From the NCBI RefSeq assembly GCF_047495875.1, contig NC_092471.1, positions 7,275,001-7,339,000 of the forward strand: a DNA stretch of 64,000 nucleotides, written 5' to 3'. A program made the translations under genes and the position numbers. The stretch comes from Pithys albifrons albifrons (lineage: Eukaryota > Chordata > Aves > Passeriformes > Thamnophilidae). Below the pieces are notes generated by a model that saw only the letters and a list, made by a program, of their open reading frames with translations, was not told where the DNA came from and made no database searches. Of this stretch, positions 58,201-64,000 are shown in pieces (the stretch's first letter is position 1; every line of letters begins with the position of its first letter).

Positions 58201-58632
58201 CCATCTCAGCAGCGCCCTCAGCCTCTCTCCTCCATACAAAAGCAAAATGTCCGCCATCTTCACAGGCTGCTGCTGCCGCCGCCGGGCCGGACGGGGCCGC
58301 GCCGCGCCCAGGGCGGTCCCCGCGGCGGGGCCGGGGCGGCCGGGGGGGGGGCATTACCTTGATGCAGTAGGGCGGCTCGTCGAAGGTAACCAGCATGTAC
58401 CTGTCGCCGCGGCTGGCCGGGTCCCGGGCCCGCAGCTGCGGAGAGAGCGGAGAGAAGCGGCCGTGAGCGCGGCGAAGGGAGTGGGGGGGCGAGCGGGGCG
58501 GCGGCGGCGCCGCGCGCTCACCTTCATGAAGATCTCCACGGCGCCCTTGGCGATGTCCAGGTAGCTGGTGCCCAGGTACGCCCGCTGGTTCATGGAGGCG
58601 GACGTGTCTATGAGGAAGAGGAGGATCGGCAT
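19130..58632 (-). CDS. INTS6L: Integrator complex subunit 6-like protein, complete, 18 coding exons
   Basis: INTS6L (formerly DDX26B) is a paralogue of INTS6, a subunit of the Integrator complex that cleaves and terminates snRNA, enhancer and paused RNA polymerase II transcripts; INTS6 also links PP2A to Integrator. The 18 exons sum to 2676 nt, giving 891 residues against 861 in human. The N-terminal von Willebrand factor A domain (about 1-230) opens [16 protein letters not shown] with an intact DxSxS metal-site motif (Asp9, Ser11, Ser13). A conserved central region follows (about 230-640; [37 protein letters not shown]). A divergent linker (about 650-800) comes next, then the INTS6/SAGE1-type C-terminal domain (about 805-880; [29 protein letters not shown]), which in INTS6 binds INTS3. 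The protein ends HVNSR. INTS6 itself is excluded by closer agreement with INTS6L (for example [29 protein letters not shown]) and by synteny. No disruption is seen. Confidence 0.97.
19653..19746 (-). CDS. INTS6L: INTS6L coding exon 17
   Basis: Encodes (N)[25 protein letters not shown](R), the core of the INTS6/SAGE1 C-terminal domain. The donor is AG|GTTTGT, weaker than its neighbours. The intron to exon 18 (19230-19652) holds nothing that I recognise. Confidence 0.95.
21553..21939 (-). CDS. INTS6L: INTS6L coding exon 16, divergent linker
   Basis: The largest exon (387 nt, codons about 699-827). It begins (D)[15 protein letters not shown] after acceptor ttttcatttgtag and ends MKEVRKPGR before GTAAGT. 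Its start and end align with human INTS6L, but the middle is acidic, Ser/Pro-rich and diverged, and it accounts for part of the extra length. The intron to exon 17 (19747-21552) contains no recognised element. Confidence 0.93.
22570..22783 (-). CDS. INTS6L: INTS6L coding exon 15
   Basis: Begins [17 protein letters not shown] after ttttcag. It carries the basic cluster [17 protein letters not shown], a likely nuclear-localisation and phosphorylation segment, and NHVGGKGPP. The donor is AAAG|GTGTCC, an unusually weak site, but it is the one that restores frame with exon 16. The intron to exon 16 (21940-22569) holds nothing recognised. Confidence 0.93.
23126..23268 (-). CDS. INTS6L: INTS6L coding exon 14
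   Basis: Encodes (D)[20 protein letters not shown] through [16 protein letters not shown], very close to both INTS6 paralogues. The intron to exon 15 (22784-23125) holds nothing recognised. Confidence 0.96.
23817..23940 (-). CDS. INTS6L: INTS6L coding exon 13
   Basis: Encodes [19 protein letters not shown] through [10 protein letters not shown], with donor GTAAGC. The [14 protein letters not shown] end is the INTS6L rather than the INTS6 version. The intron to exon 14 (23269-23816) holds only A-rich tracts. Confidence 0.96.
24406..24621 (-). CDS. INTS6L: INTS6L coding exon 12
   Basis: 72 codons from [15 protein letters not shown] to GFHIGLLNK, with [20 protein letters not shown] in the middle. 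The acceptor is gattccattttag and the donor GTAAAC. The intron to exon 13 (23941-24405) holds nothing recognised. Confidence 0.96.
26261..26371 (-). CDS. INTS6L: INTS6L coding exon 11
   Basis: 37 codons, [17 protein letters not shown] through YLKKLSQQ, with donor GTAGTA. The intron to exon 12 (24622-26260) has A/C-rich low-complexity sequence near 25.22-25.26 kb and nothing else recognised. Confidence 0.96.
27102..27196 (-). CDS. INTS6L: INTS6L coding exon 10
   Basis: Encodes (D)[18 protein letters not shown] through PPYYLL, a diagnostic INTS6L block. The acceptor is ttgttgcag and the donor GTATGT. The intron to exon 11 (26372-27101) holds nothing recognised. Confidence 0.97.
33013..33145 (-). 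CDS. INTS6L: INTS6L coding exon 9
   Basis: Encodes [20 protein letters not shown] through NYPVLLPLL plus one base. The acceptor is cttctttgtcag and the donor GG|GTAGGT. The intron to exon 10 (27197-33012, 5.8 kb) is AT-rich, with no repeat or gene that I can name. Confidence 0.96.
34663..34815 (-). CDS. INTS6L: INTS6L coding exon 8
   Basis: 51 codons, [20 protein letters not shown] through [11 protein letters not shown]. The intron to exon 9 (33146-34662) holds nothing recognised. Confidence 0.97.
35726..35889 (-). CDS. INTS6L: INTS6L coding exon 7
   Basis: Encodes (D)GLVDSSRP, then [20 protein letters not shown] and [13 protein letters not shown], with donor GTAAGT. The intron to exon 8 (34816-35725) holds nothing recognised. 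Confidence 0.97.
36983..37111 (-). CDS. INTS6L: INTS6L coding exon 6
   Basis: Encodes (G)[19 protein letters not shown] through [13 protein letters not shown]. It closes the VWA-containing N-terminal region. The intron to exon 7 (35890-36982) holds nothing recognised. Confidence 0.96.
37908..38091 (-). CDS. INTS6L: INTS6L coding exon 5
   Basis: Encodes [40 protein letters not shown] and [13 protein letters not shown], the INTS6L-specific version of this VWA segment. The acceptor is ttttttaccag. The intron to exon 6 (37112-37907) holds nothing recognised. Confidence 0.97.
38400..38489 (-). CDS. INTS6L: INTS6L coding exon 4
   Basis: 30 codons, [20 protein letters not shown] through AGVQEE. 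The ITDG stretch supplies a further metal-site residue typical of VWA domains. The intron to exon 5 (38092-38399) holds nothing recognised. Confidence 0.97.
38928..39077 (-). CDS. INTS6L: INTS6L coding exon 3
   Basis: 50 codons, [20 protein letters not shown] through GIDNYGQ, with the conserved [20 protein letters not shown] containing the VWA Thr region. The intron to exon 4 (38490-38927) holds nothing recognised. Confidence 0.97.
42545..42613. repeat. Short tandem repeat, three units of 21-24 bp
   Basis: The unit gtgaagaaaag(gag)ttcttattta starts at 42545, 42566 and 42590. The first unit lacks three bases. It lies in INTS6L intron 2. Confidence 0.9.
46368..46812 (+). mobile_element. CR1 LINE 3' fragment, sense on + strand
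   Basis: About 445 bp of the CR1 3' region in sense orientation: ggctggagaaggg, gcctggagaagaggaggctc, the degraded end of the reverse-transcriptase frame ([20 protein letters not shown]), and the conserved ggttggacttgatgatctcag..attctgtgat terminus. It is 5'-truncated and opposite to INTS6L. It is closely similar to the copy at 49881-50208, which is inverted relative to it. Confidence 0.93.
49881..50208 (-). mobile_element. CR1 LINE 3' fragment, antisense on + strand
   Basis: Starts on + with atagaatcacagaatgg, the reverse of the CR1 end, and continues through the same 3' segment as the 46368-46812 copy, with few differences by eye. The reverse complement contains the matching degraded RT tail ([20 protein letters not shown]). 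It is in the same orientation as INTS6L. Confidence 0.93.
56930..57290 (+). mobile_element. Diverged CR1 LINE fragment, sense on + strand
   Basis: Older CR1 copy: gctcaggggaacctcatcac, ctacaactacctgaaa, a gaggtggggactggtctctt block and ggtggccagacactggaata are all recognisable. The usual 3' terminus is missing and the sequence passes directly into the GC-rich minisatellite. Confidence 0.85.
57290..58085. repeat. GC-rich minisatellite at the 5' end of INTS6L intron 2
   Basis: About 800 bp of degenerate units of roughly 20-30 bases around ggtgccatgtgtgtcccc(ca)agg and gtgccctgtccctgggggg. G-runs of 4-10 bases recur on the + strand. Stop-free frames on both strands give artefact ORFs of over 300 codons. 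It ends about 270 bp from INTS6L exon 2. Confidence 0.85.
58358..58435 (-). CDS. INTS6L: INTS6L coding exon 2
   Basis: 26 codons, [20 protein letters not shown] then PPYCIK. The acceptor is ctctctccgcag and the donor GTAATG, the latter followed immediately by a run of nine C on the minus strand. Intron 1 (58436-58521) is only 86 bp. Confidence 0.97.
58522..58632 (-). CDS. INTS6L: INTS6L coding exon 1
   Basis: 37 codons, [20 protein letters not shown] through GAVEIFMK, with donor GTGAGC. The ATG at 58630-58632 has a good context (gacc before ATG, A at -3). The exon carries the VWA DxSxS motif. Confidence 0.97.
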
Positions 58633-58835
58633 GGTCCAGGCAGAGCCCGGGCCGGGGGCTCGGTGCGCAGGAGGCGCTGCCGCCGCTCGCTCGGCTCTGG
58701 CGGCGCTGCCCGAGCTCGCCCGGACTCAACTTCTCTTCCCTGAGCCTCCACCAGCACCACGTGACCCGCGCGCTCGCCATTGGCTGCCAATTATACCCGA
58801 ATTTGCATATTCATGGCGGAGCGCGCGCGCGCGCG
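58633..58835 (-). promoter_or_regulatory. INTS6L: INTS6L 5' UTR and promoter
   Basis: GC-rich sequence upstream of the INTS6L ATG. Motifs seen on either strand are an E-box cacgtg (58758-58763), CCAAT boxes in both orientations (attgg 58779-58783, ccaat 58787-58791), an octamer-type atttgcat (58801-58808) and a YY1-like catggcgga (58812-58820). Clustering within 65 bp suggests the core promoter, with transcription starting between about 58640 and 58750. Binding is not shown by sequence. Confidence 0.65.
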
Positions 58836-58902
58836 AGCGGGGCGGGAGGCGGCGGGTGGGGGGGGCGCGCGCTCCGCACCTGTCACACGCGCGCGCGCGC
58901 AC
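58821..58902. repeat. Two alternating GC/CA runs beside the INTS6L promoter
   Basis: (GC)n at 58821-58835 and a mixed CA/CG alternating run at about 58884-58902, separated by about 50 bp of G-rich sequence. Confidence 0.85.
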
Positions 58903-58969
58903 ATGCAGAGGCCCCGCCCCTCTGCGGGGTCCCCCGCCCCGCGCCACAGGGGCCGCCCGGCCCGGCCGC

Positions 58970-59465
58970 GGTAACACCCCCGGTAACCGAGGCTCGGTCA
59001 CTGCCCGGCCCCGGTACCCCCCGTTAACACCTCCGGTAACCGAGGCTCGGTCACTGCCCGGCCCCGGTACCCCCCGTTAACACCCCCGGTAACCGAGGCT
59101 CGGTCACTGCCCGGCCCCGGTACCCCCCGGTAACCGAGGCTCGGTCACTGCCCGGCCCCGGTACCCCCCGGTAACCGAGGCTCGGTCACTGCCCGGCCCC
59201 GGTACCCCCCGTTAACACCCCCGGTAACCGAGGCTCGGTCACTGTCCGGCCCTGGTAACACCCCTGTAACCGAGGCACAGTCACTGCCCGGCCCCGGGAA
59301 CCCCCGGTAACCCTCCCGGTGCCCCCCAGTAACCGCGGCTCAGTCACCACCTGGCCCCGGTAACCCACCTGTAAGACCCCCCCCCCATATAACTGCGGCT
59401 CAGTCACCGCCCCGCCCCGGTACTCCCCGGTAACCCTCCCGGTAACCGCGGCTCGGTCGCCACCC
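58970..59465. repeat. Tandem array with alternating 41- and 53-bp units
   Basis: The core ggtaaccgaggctcggtcac starts at about 58982, 59035, 59088, 59129, 59170, 59223 and 59265, giving spacings of 53, 53, 41, 41, 53 and 42. The long form carries an extra gttaacacccc block. Later units to about 59465 are more diverged. The array starts about 340 bp upstream of the INTS6L ATG. Confidence 0.92.
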
Positions 59466-59761
59466 GGCCCGGAGCGGGCAGGAGACGCTCTCTGGCCCCG
59501 GGAGGGCCGGGCGAGGCCGCACACCCGCTGCATGATCGCCCCGTTCCTGTCTCCGGGGGTTTCGCTCAAGCACCGAGCCCTCATCCCTCCATCCCGGCCC
59601 GGTGACCGCGTCCCTCCCGGGCAGCGGCGGGGCTGGTGTCTCACAGGGACAGGGCAGGACCAGTGAACTGTGGCGAAACTGAACATATGCAAACCCTGCG
59701 TTATTTCCAAACACTTTGGTGAAAAATATTTTTTTTTTTAAAAAAGTCTGTCTGGAAGGAG

Positions 59762-60110
59762 GGATCACGGAATCAACTAGGCTGTTAAAGACCTCTGAGG
59801 TCATCGAGTCCACCTTTGACCCAACACTGCAGTGCCAACCAGAACATGGCACTGAGTGCCACATCCAGCCTTAAACACCTCCAAGCACGGTGACTCCTCC
59901 ACCTCCCCAGGCAGCCTGTTCCAATTTCTGATCACCCTTTCTATGAAGAAATTCCTCCTCATGTCCAACCTAAACCTCCCCAGCACAGCCTGTGACTGTG
60001 TCCCCCTGTCCTATCGCTGGTGCCCGGGGGCAGAGCCCGACCCCACCTGGCTCCAGCCTCCTGGCAGGGAATTCCAGAGATCCAGAAGGTCCCCCTGAGC
60101 CTCCCCCCCA
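59762..60110 (-). mobile_element. CR1 LINE fragment, antisense on + strand
   Basis: Reverse-complement CR1 3' region: cacggaatcaactaggctg, gacctctgaggtcatcgagtc, ggcagcctgttccaatttct, atgaagaaattcctcctcat and tgtccccctgtcctatcgct. It is 5'-truncated. It belongs to a different subfamily or age class from the pair in INTS6L intron 2. Confidence 0.9.
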
Positions 60111-63100
60111 AGGTGTCCTGCCCCAAGGAAGCAAATGGCAGCCCTGGATGGCCCCAGCAGCACCACCAACGGTAACTGGATAAGGGGAAGGAGGCTCAGG
60201 AAATATTTAGCACTATGTCTGCTCATGAATGCTTGTTTGCTTCCAGAAGTGAATCCAAAACATACAAAAGCAACACTGTCAACATGAATCTTACTTTAAA
60301 ATAATAAAGAAACTGATAATACTTTCCGGTGTATCTTTTTCCACATTATATTTTTGCCATTCGTGGGAGCAGCGAGTGGAGTCAGTTTTGGTTCTCACTT
60401 GGGTTTTGTCAAACTTGAACAATGCTCTTCTTTCACAACAACACAGGTGAGTTCTAACATCCCCATTACAAAGTATTAAAAATATGAATGTTGGTAAAGA
60501 TACCATTATGCATCTTGATCAAAATAATCTGCGATGTAAACTCATTTAATTCATCCCTTTTGACCCCCCAAAAAGCCCAGCACCTGAATACAGGACAGCA
60601 AAGTCTTTATATTGGCTTTAGAAAGGAGTTTGTCTTTTCAAAAAGAGTCTGCAAATATTTTTCATTAAAATATTATAACATTACTTAATTCTGTTGAATT
60701 AAAAGTGGATAAATTAATAGCTGAAAAGCCACTCATTTTGAAAACAAATCCTGCCAAACTTGGAGACTCCATTCTGTTATCCAGCCTCTCTCCATAAGCT
60801 GTGTATGTGTGAGTGCAGTGGTGATCAAGGTTTCTGAATTTTAACAATCATAGCAGAAATGCCAGGAGGGATAAACAGATAAATATTTTTATGCAAGTGA
60901 TTAGTGCACATGAATGGAGCCAGACTGAAACAAATGCGATTTGAATCTCTATAGATAAGATAAAAATGCAGATACTGTATTTTTTTACTGCTGCATGTTA
61001 GTCTGGAAAGAAAACTCCTGGATAGGAATGGATTTGCAAAGGCCTGAATGGAAACTGAACTATGGGTAGAAGAGGCCAGCCAACACTGCCAGGTCTGGGC
61101 ACCGGGAACTCGATGAGGGCACCTGTGCATTGCTCTCACATCAGCCTGATGAGATCAGAGACTCCTTCTGCCTCCAGCTGATCCCAGCCAATTCCAGCTG
61201 GCAACCCATGCCCGTGTCCTGCAGCCTCCTCCAGTCAGGCTGGACAAAATGCTAAACAATTACAAGTTTATACCATCAGCTTTTTTTTTTTTTTTTTTTA
61301 GTTTCAGACTGCCAGATACTTAAAAGCCAGTTCTTTCCCATCCAAACACAATATTCAAAGGTCAAGAAGAAACTCTTGTTTCCTGTTTCAGAAGCTGACC
61401 TTTCCAAGGGCAGCAGCAGGCAAGGTTCACATACTGTCCCAGTTTCTCTGTTGAGGATTTTGGGTTTTGGATCCTACTCCTGCTGGACACCACAAGAGCT
61501 GAAGTCTGGCAATCTTCTGAGCACAATGCAAGACATATATTTAGTTTAATGAGACACTTTTTATTCCTGAAAATAACAGACACCATGGTTGCTAACATGC
61601 ATGAATGCAGCTAGAGTGGCTCTTTATTGCTCCTTCATAGAGTTTGTGTTTGCAGTGCTGACTACCTGGCAGCTGTGCTGGCAAACATTCGTCATCTCTA
61701 TAAAGTTTAAACTTTTCTTGGGTTTTAATTGAAGTTACACTGATCTACATTTCTTCAACTGCAATAGTTAAAGAACTTGTCTCTATGGGGAAATTATTCA
61801 CAACAGCTATGGCAAATTAAGCTGTCCTATAATTAAATATTTTGAAATAGTTGTTGTGTAGATACTCTATCCCACAGTAAAAAGAAACATAATTATGGGA
61901 TAAGAATTCCAGTCAGTTTTTGGCCAAACAGATCCATGGTATTTTTCCCTGTTGCGCTGATAAAGTATTATTTTTTGTTCCTTGTCCTAACACAGCTTAA
62001 CACCTTTGCTGTTGCCTTTAGCAGGATTTTAGCTCTAATAGTCTTCATTTCTTAACACTTTTGTATTGCTTCATCTCTTACCTTTTCTCACCCAGCTGCT
62101 TTCTGACCTGAAAAGTAACACACCTGTGAGACGGTGGCCACGCTGCTTTAGGCACTGAAGGTGCTCAGCTCTGGCACTGAAGATGCTCAGCTCTGGCACT
62201 GAAGAACCACCTGAATTTGGGGCACACTTTATAAGTTAGTCAGAAATCATCTACTTAAAATCAGGATCAACAGGTAAACCCTTCAAACCTCCCTCTGCTG
62301 GTGTGGCTCTCTATCCTTGTCATGCAATGCAGCTGCCCTGATGACTTTCGTGCTTAATTTAAAAGGCTTCAAGCCAGAGCAGAAATGGTCACTGCTAAAT
62401 TTCTACAAAAATATGGATTGATCCATGCCGTGAACTAGGAGGTACAATCCCTATCACAGAAAAAAGGGGCTGCTGCCAGAACTAAGGGGCTTGTTTGACA
62501 TCAAAACCTGCAATTTTCAGTGCCACAGTGGGAATTCAGAAGGGTTTAGTTCTTAGCCAGCCACAGATCTTTGCTGTCTCTTTTAGAAAGGTGAAAACCC
62601 TTGTTTACTTAAACAACTTGTGTGCAGCTGGACTCCAGTATGAAAGGTAAGAAACTGTGCTAAACAACAACAACTCCTTCATAGTTATGTACAAGATAGC
62701 AGAAGCTGAGCAAACTCAAGTCCTTTGATATGGTGTGCTGTGTCAGGGCTAAATATTCTCCCCCATCAGCAGTTACCTGCTCTTAAGCCAGACACCAGAA
62801 AAGGCCAGGCTGCTTCTGCCAGTATGTCACATAACCAGTTCTGGAAAACAAAACAAAACCAACAAACAAACAAGCCCCCAAACCCAGTATTTTCTAGGAT
62901 ATTGCTCAGCACCACTCTTTTTTTTTTCCCTCTTTCGTAAGGACAGTGCAAACTTCCACGAAATTGTGACTCACCCTTGAAGATTTCTGCCCCTTTCACT
63001 TGCTCCATCTCTTTTCTGAATTCATTCCACTCAAGAATTTGGGAGCCTGATCCAAAACTTGCCTTTCCACTGCCTTTCAGGAGTCTTGTTTTGCCGTTTG

Positions 63101-63680
63101 GAGAACAGTGATGGAAGCTGAGGTGCAAACCCTGCATTCCTGTGGGCCATCACACTTCAAGTCTCCTGTGGAGATGTGTACCTGAGTTTCTTTTCACAGG
63201 CTTCAGCAAATTCAGGAATACCATTTTCAGCTAAAGTATAAGGAACAGACTACAGATACATTCCCTGACTGCAGCACGTTTTCTGCTGATTTATTGACCG
63301 TGCATAAAGACCACACTATAACTGTCATATTTAACCACAAAAAGAGAAAGCTGTATGCTCAGGAAAATAATCCAGGGCAACTTTGAGGTTTTTCATCTGT
63401 CTTCTGTGCACTTCAGGAAAAGCAACCACTTAGCAAAGGGGGCTAGTCCATCCATCCTGATCTTGTCCCCCTCTGCCCCAGATGTGTGTTAACCCCTTGC
63501 TGTGCACGGCTCAGAGCACCTTTCCCCTTCCTGCAAGGTTTTTATGCAAGCACGGCCAACACTGCCCACAGTCCAAAGGTGAAAGCCAGATCACTGCAGC
63601 CAGCGTAACAGCAGGCACCTTTTCATTTCCATGTTGCTTTAAAGACCTGTGAGAAGGGGTTGAGGAAGTGATTGGTTGCC
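60111..63680. other. Intergenic sequence upstream of INTS6L
   Basis: AT-rich, with a T19 run at 61281-61299 and a 22-bp direct repeat (ggcactgaag(a/g)tgctcagctct at 62151, 62173 and a partial copy at 62195). No gene, RNA or repeat family is otherwise recognised. Confidence 0.6.
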
Positions 63681-63684
63681 TAAG

Positions 63685-63969
63685 ATGGGGCATCGTTTTG
63701 CAATAATGGTGGATAAGCAAAACTCTGATAAAATGTGTCTGAGGAGACATAAAATGAATTCACAAAGCAGCACTTTTGACAGCAAAGCAGGCGGAACAGA
63801 TTTCCAGACAGGCAAGGCTTTCCATATGAGAACAGGTTTCAAAGTCCAAGAGTCTCTCCAAAGAAGAAACAACATTCAGAATAAAAGTTTGAAAAACATT
63901 CTGGCTACTGAAAAAGAAACTGAAACCCTCTTGATAAATTTAGCAGACTGGATAACTGAGTTACTCTAA
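63685..63969 (+). other. 94-codon ORF followed by a polyadenylation signal, status unknown
   Basis: The ATG at 63685 opens MGHRFAIMVDKQNSDKMCLR, and the frame ends LLINLADWITELL with TAA at 63967-63969. AATAAA follows within 20 bases (about 63984). The predicted product is basic and polar with an amphipathic, Leu/Ile-rich end. An acceptor-like tgcctaag precedes the ATG, so this could be a last exon, a small gene or chance. I recognise no family. The window ends 31 bases later. Confidence 0.22.
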
Positions 63970-64000
63970 ACCCGAAGAAAGGAAAAATAAATTAAAATTG

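Larger units (their letters stand above)
39078..58357 (-). other. INTS6L: INTS6L intron 2 (19.3 kb)
   Basis: By far the largest intron. It is AT-rich and carries three CR1 fragments (46368-46812, 49881-50208, about 56930-57290), a short tandem repeat at 42545-42613 and a GC-rich minisatellite at its 5' end. No exon of another gene is supported. Open frames in it coincide with CR1 or low-complexity sequence. Confidence 0.8.

Noticed and set aside
19130..58632. INTS6 instead of INTS6L
   Set aside because: Diagnostic blocks ([39 protein letters not shown]) and gene order match INTS6L.
57187..58780. Open frames of 391, 324, 314 and 404 codons
   Set aside because: Stop-poor minisatellite read in all frames (Cys/Val/Pro/Gly repeats); overlapping frames on both strands are equally long. 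Only INTS6L exons 1 and 2 within them are real.
58970..59465. CRISPR-like array
   Set aside because: There are no unique spacers between repeats: entire 41/53-bp units repeat. The context is a vertebrate nuclear genome and no cas genes are present.

Overview
This is a vertebrate nuclear locus, almost certainly avian. Genes are split by GT-AG introns, GC-rich CpG-island promoters alternate with AT-rich introns, and the only interspersed repeats I can name are CR1-type LINE fragments, the dominant bird retroposon. I infer a bird (the young CR1 copies would suit a passerine) but cannot name the species. Gene order matches the conserved Xq26.3 block of mammals (INTS6L, MMGT1, SLC9A6), which from general knowledge corresponds to chicken 4p and songbird 4A.

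Layout. 1-2423 is the start of intron 1 of SLC9A6, transcribed leftwards and leaving the window; only coding exon 1 (2424-2682, minus strand) is present. 2683-3893 is a GC-rich divergent promoter shared with MMGT1, which runs rightwards in four coding exons (3894-6429). Its 3' UTR probably uses polyadenylation signals at about 6692 and 8445. About 8.47-18.2 kb is intergenic. INTS6L occupies about 18.2-58.75 kb on the minus strand. All 18 coding exons were placed by splice sites and a continuous reading frame: 2676 nt, giving 891 residues plus stop. MMGT1 and INTS6L therefore converge tail to tail. From about 58.64 kb come the INTS6L 5' UTR and promoter, a 41/53-bp tandem repeat, a CR1 fragment, and about 3.9 kb of mostly featureless sequence. 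At the right edge lies an unexplained 94-codon ORF followed by a polyadenylation signal.

Function. The genes are housekeeping neighbours rather than one pathway. SLC9A6 is an endosomal Na+/H+ exchanger. MMGT1/EMC5 is a core subunit of the ER membrane protein insertase. INTS6L is a paralogue of Integrator subunit 6, which acts in RNA polymerase II transcript cleavage and termination. A head-to-head SLC9A6/MMGT1 promoter suggests shared activation.

I see no mobile defence system, CRISPR array, operon or other prokaryotic-style island. The points most worth checking are the inverted pair of nearly identical CR1 copies in INTS6L intron 2, GC-rich minisatellites touching both promoters, the tandem array with two alternating unit lengths upstream of INTS6L, an ORF overlapping the INTS6L stop codon, and the right-edge ORF.
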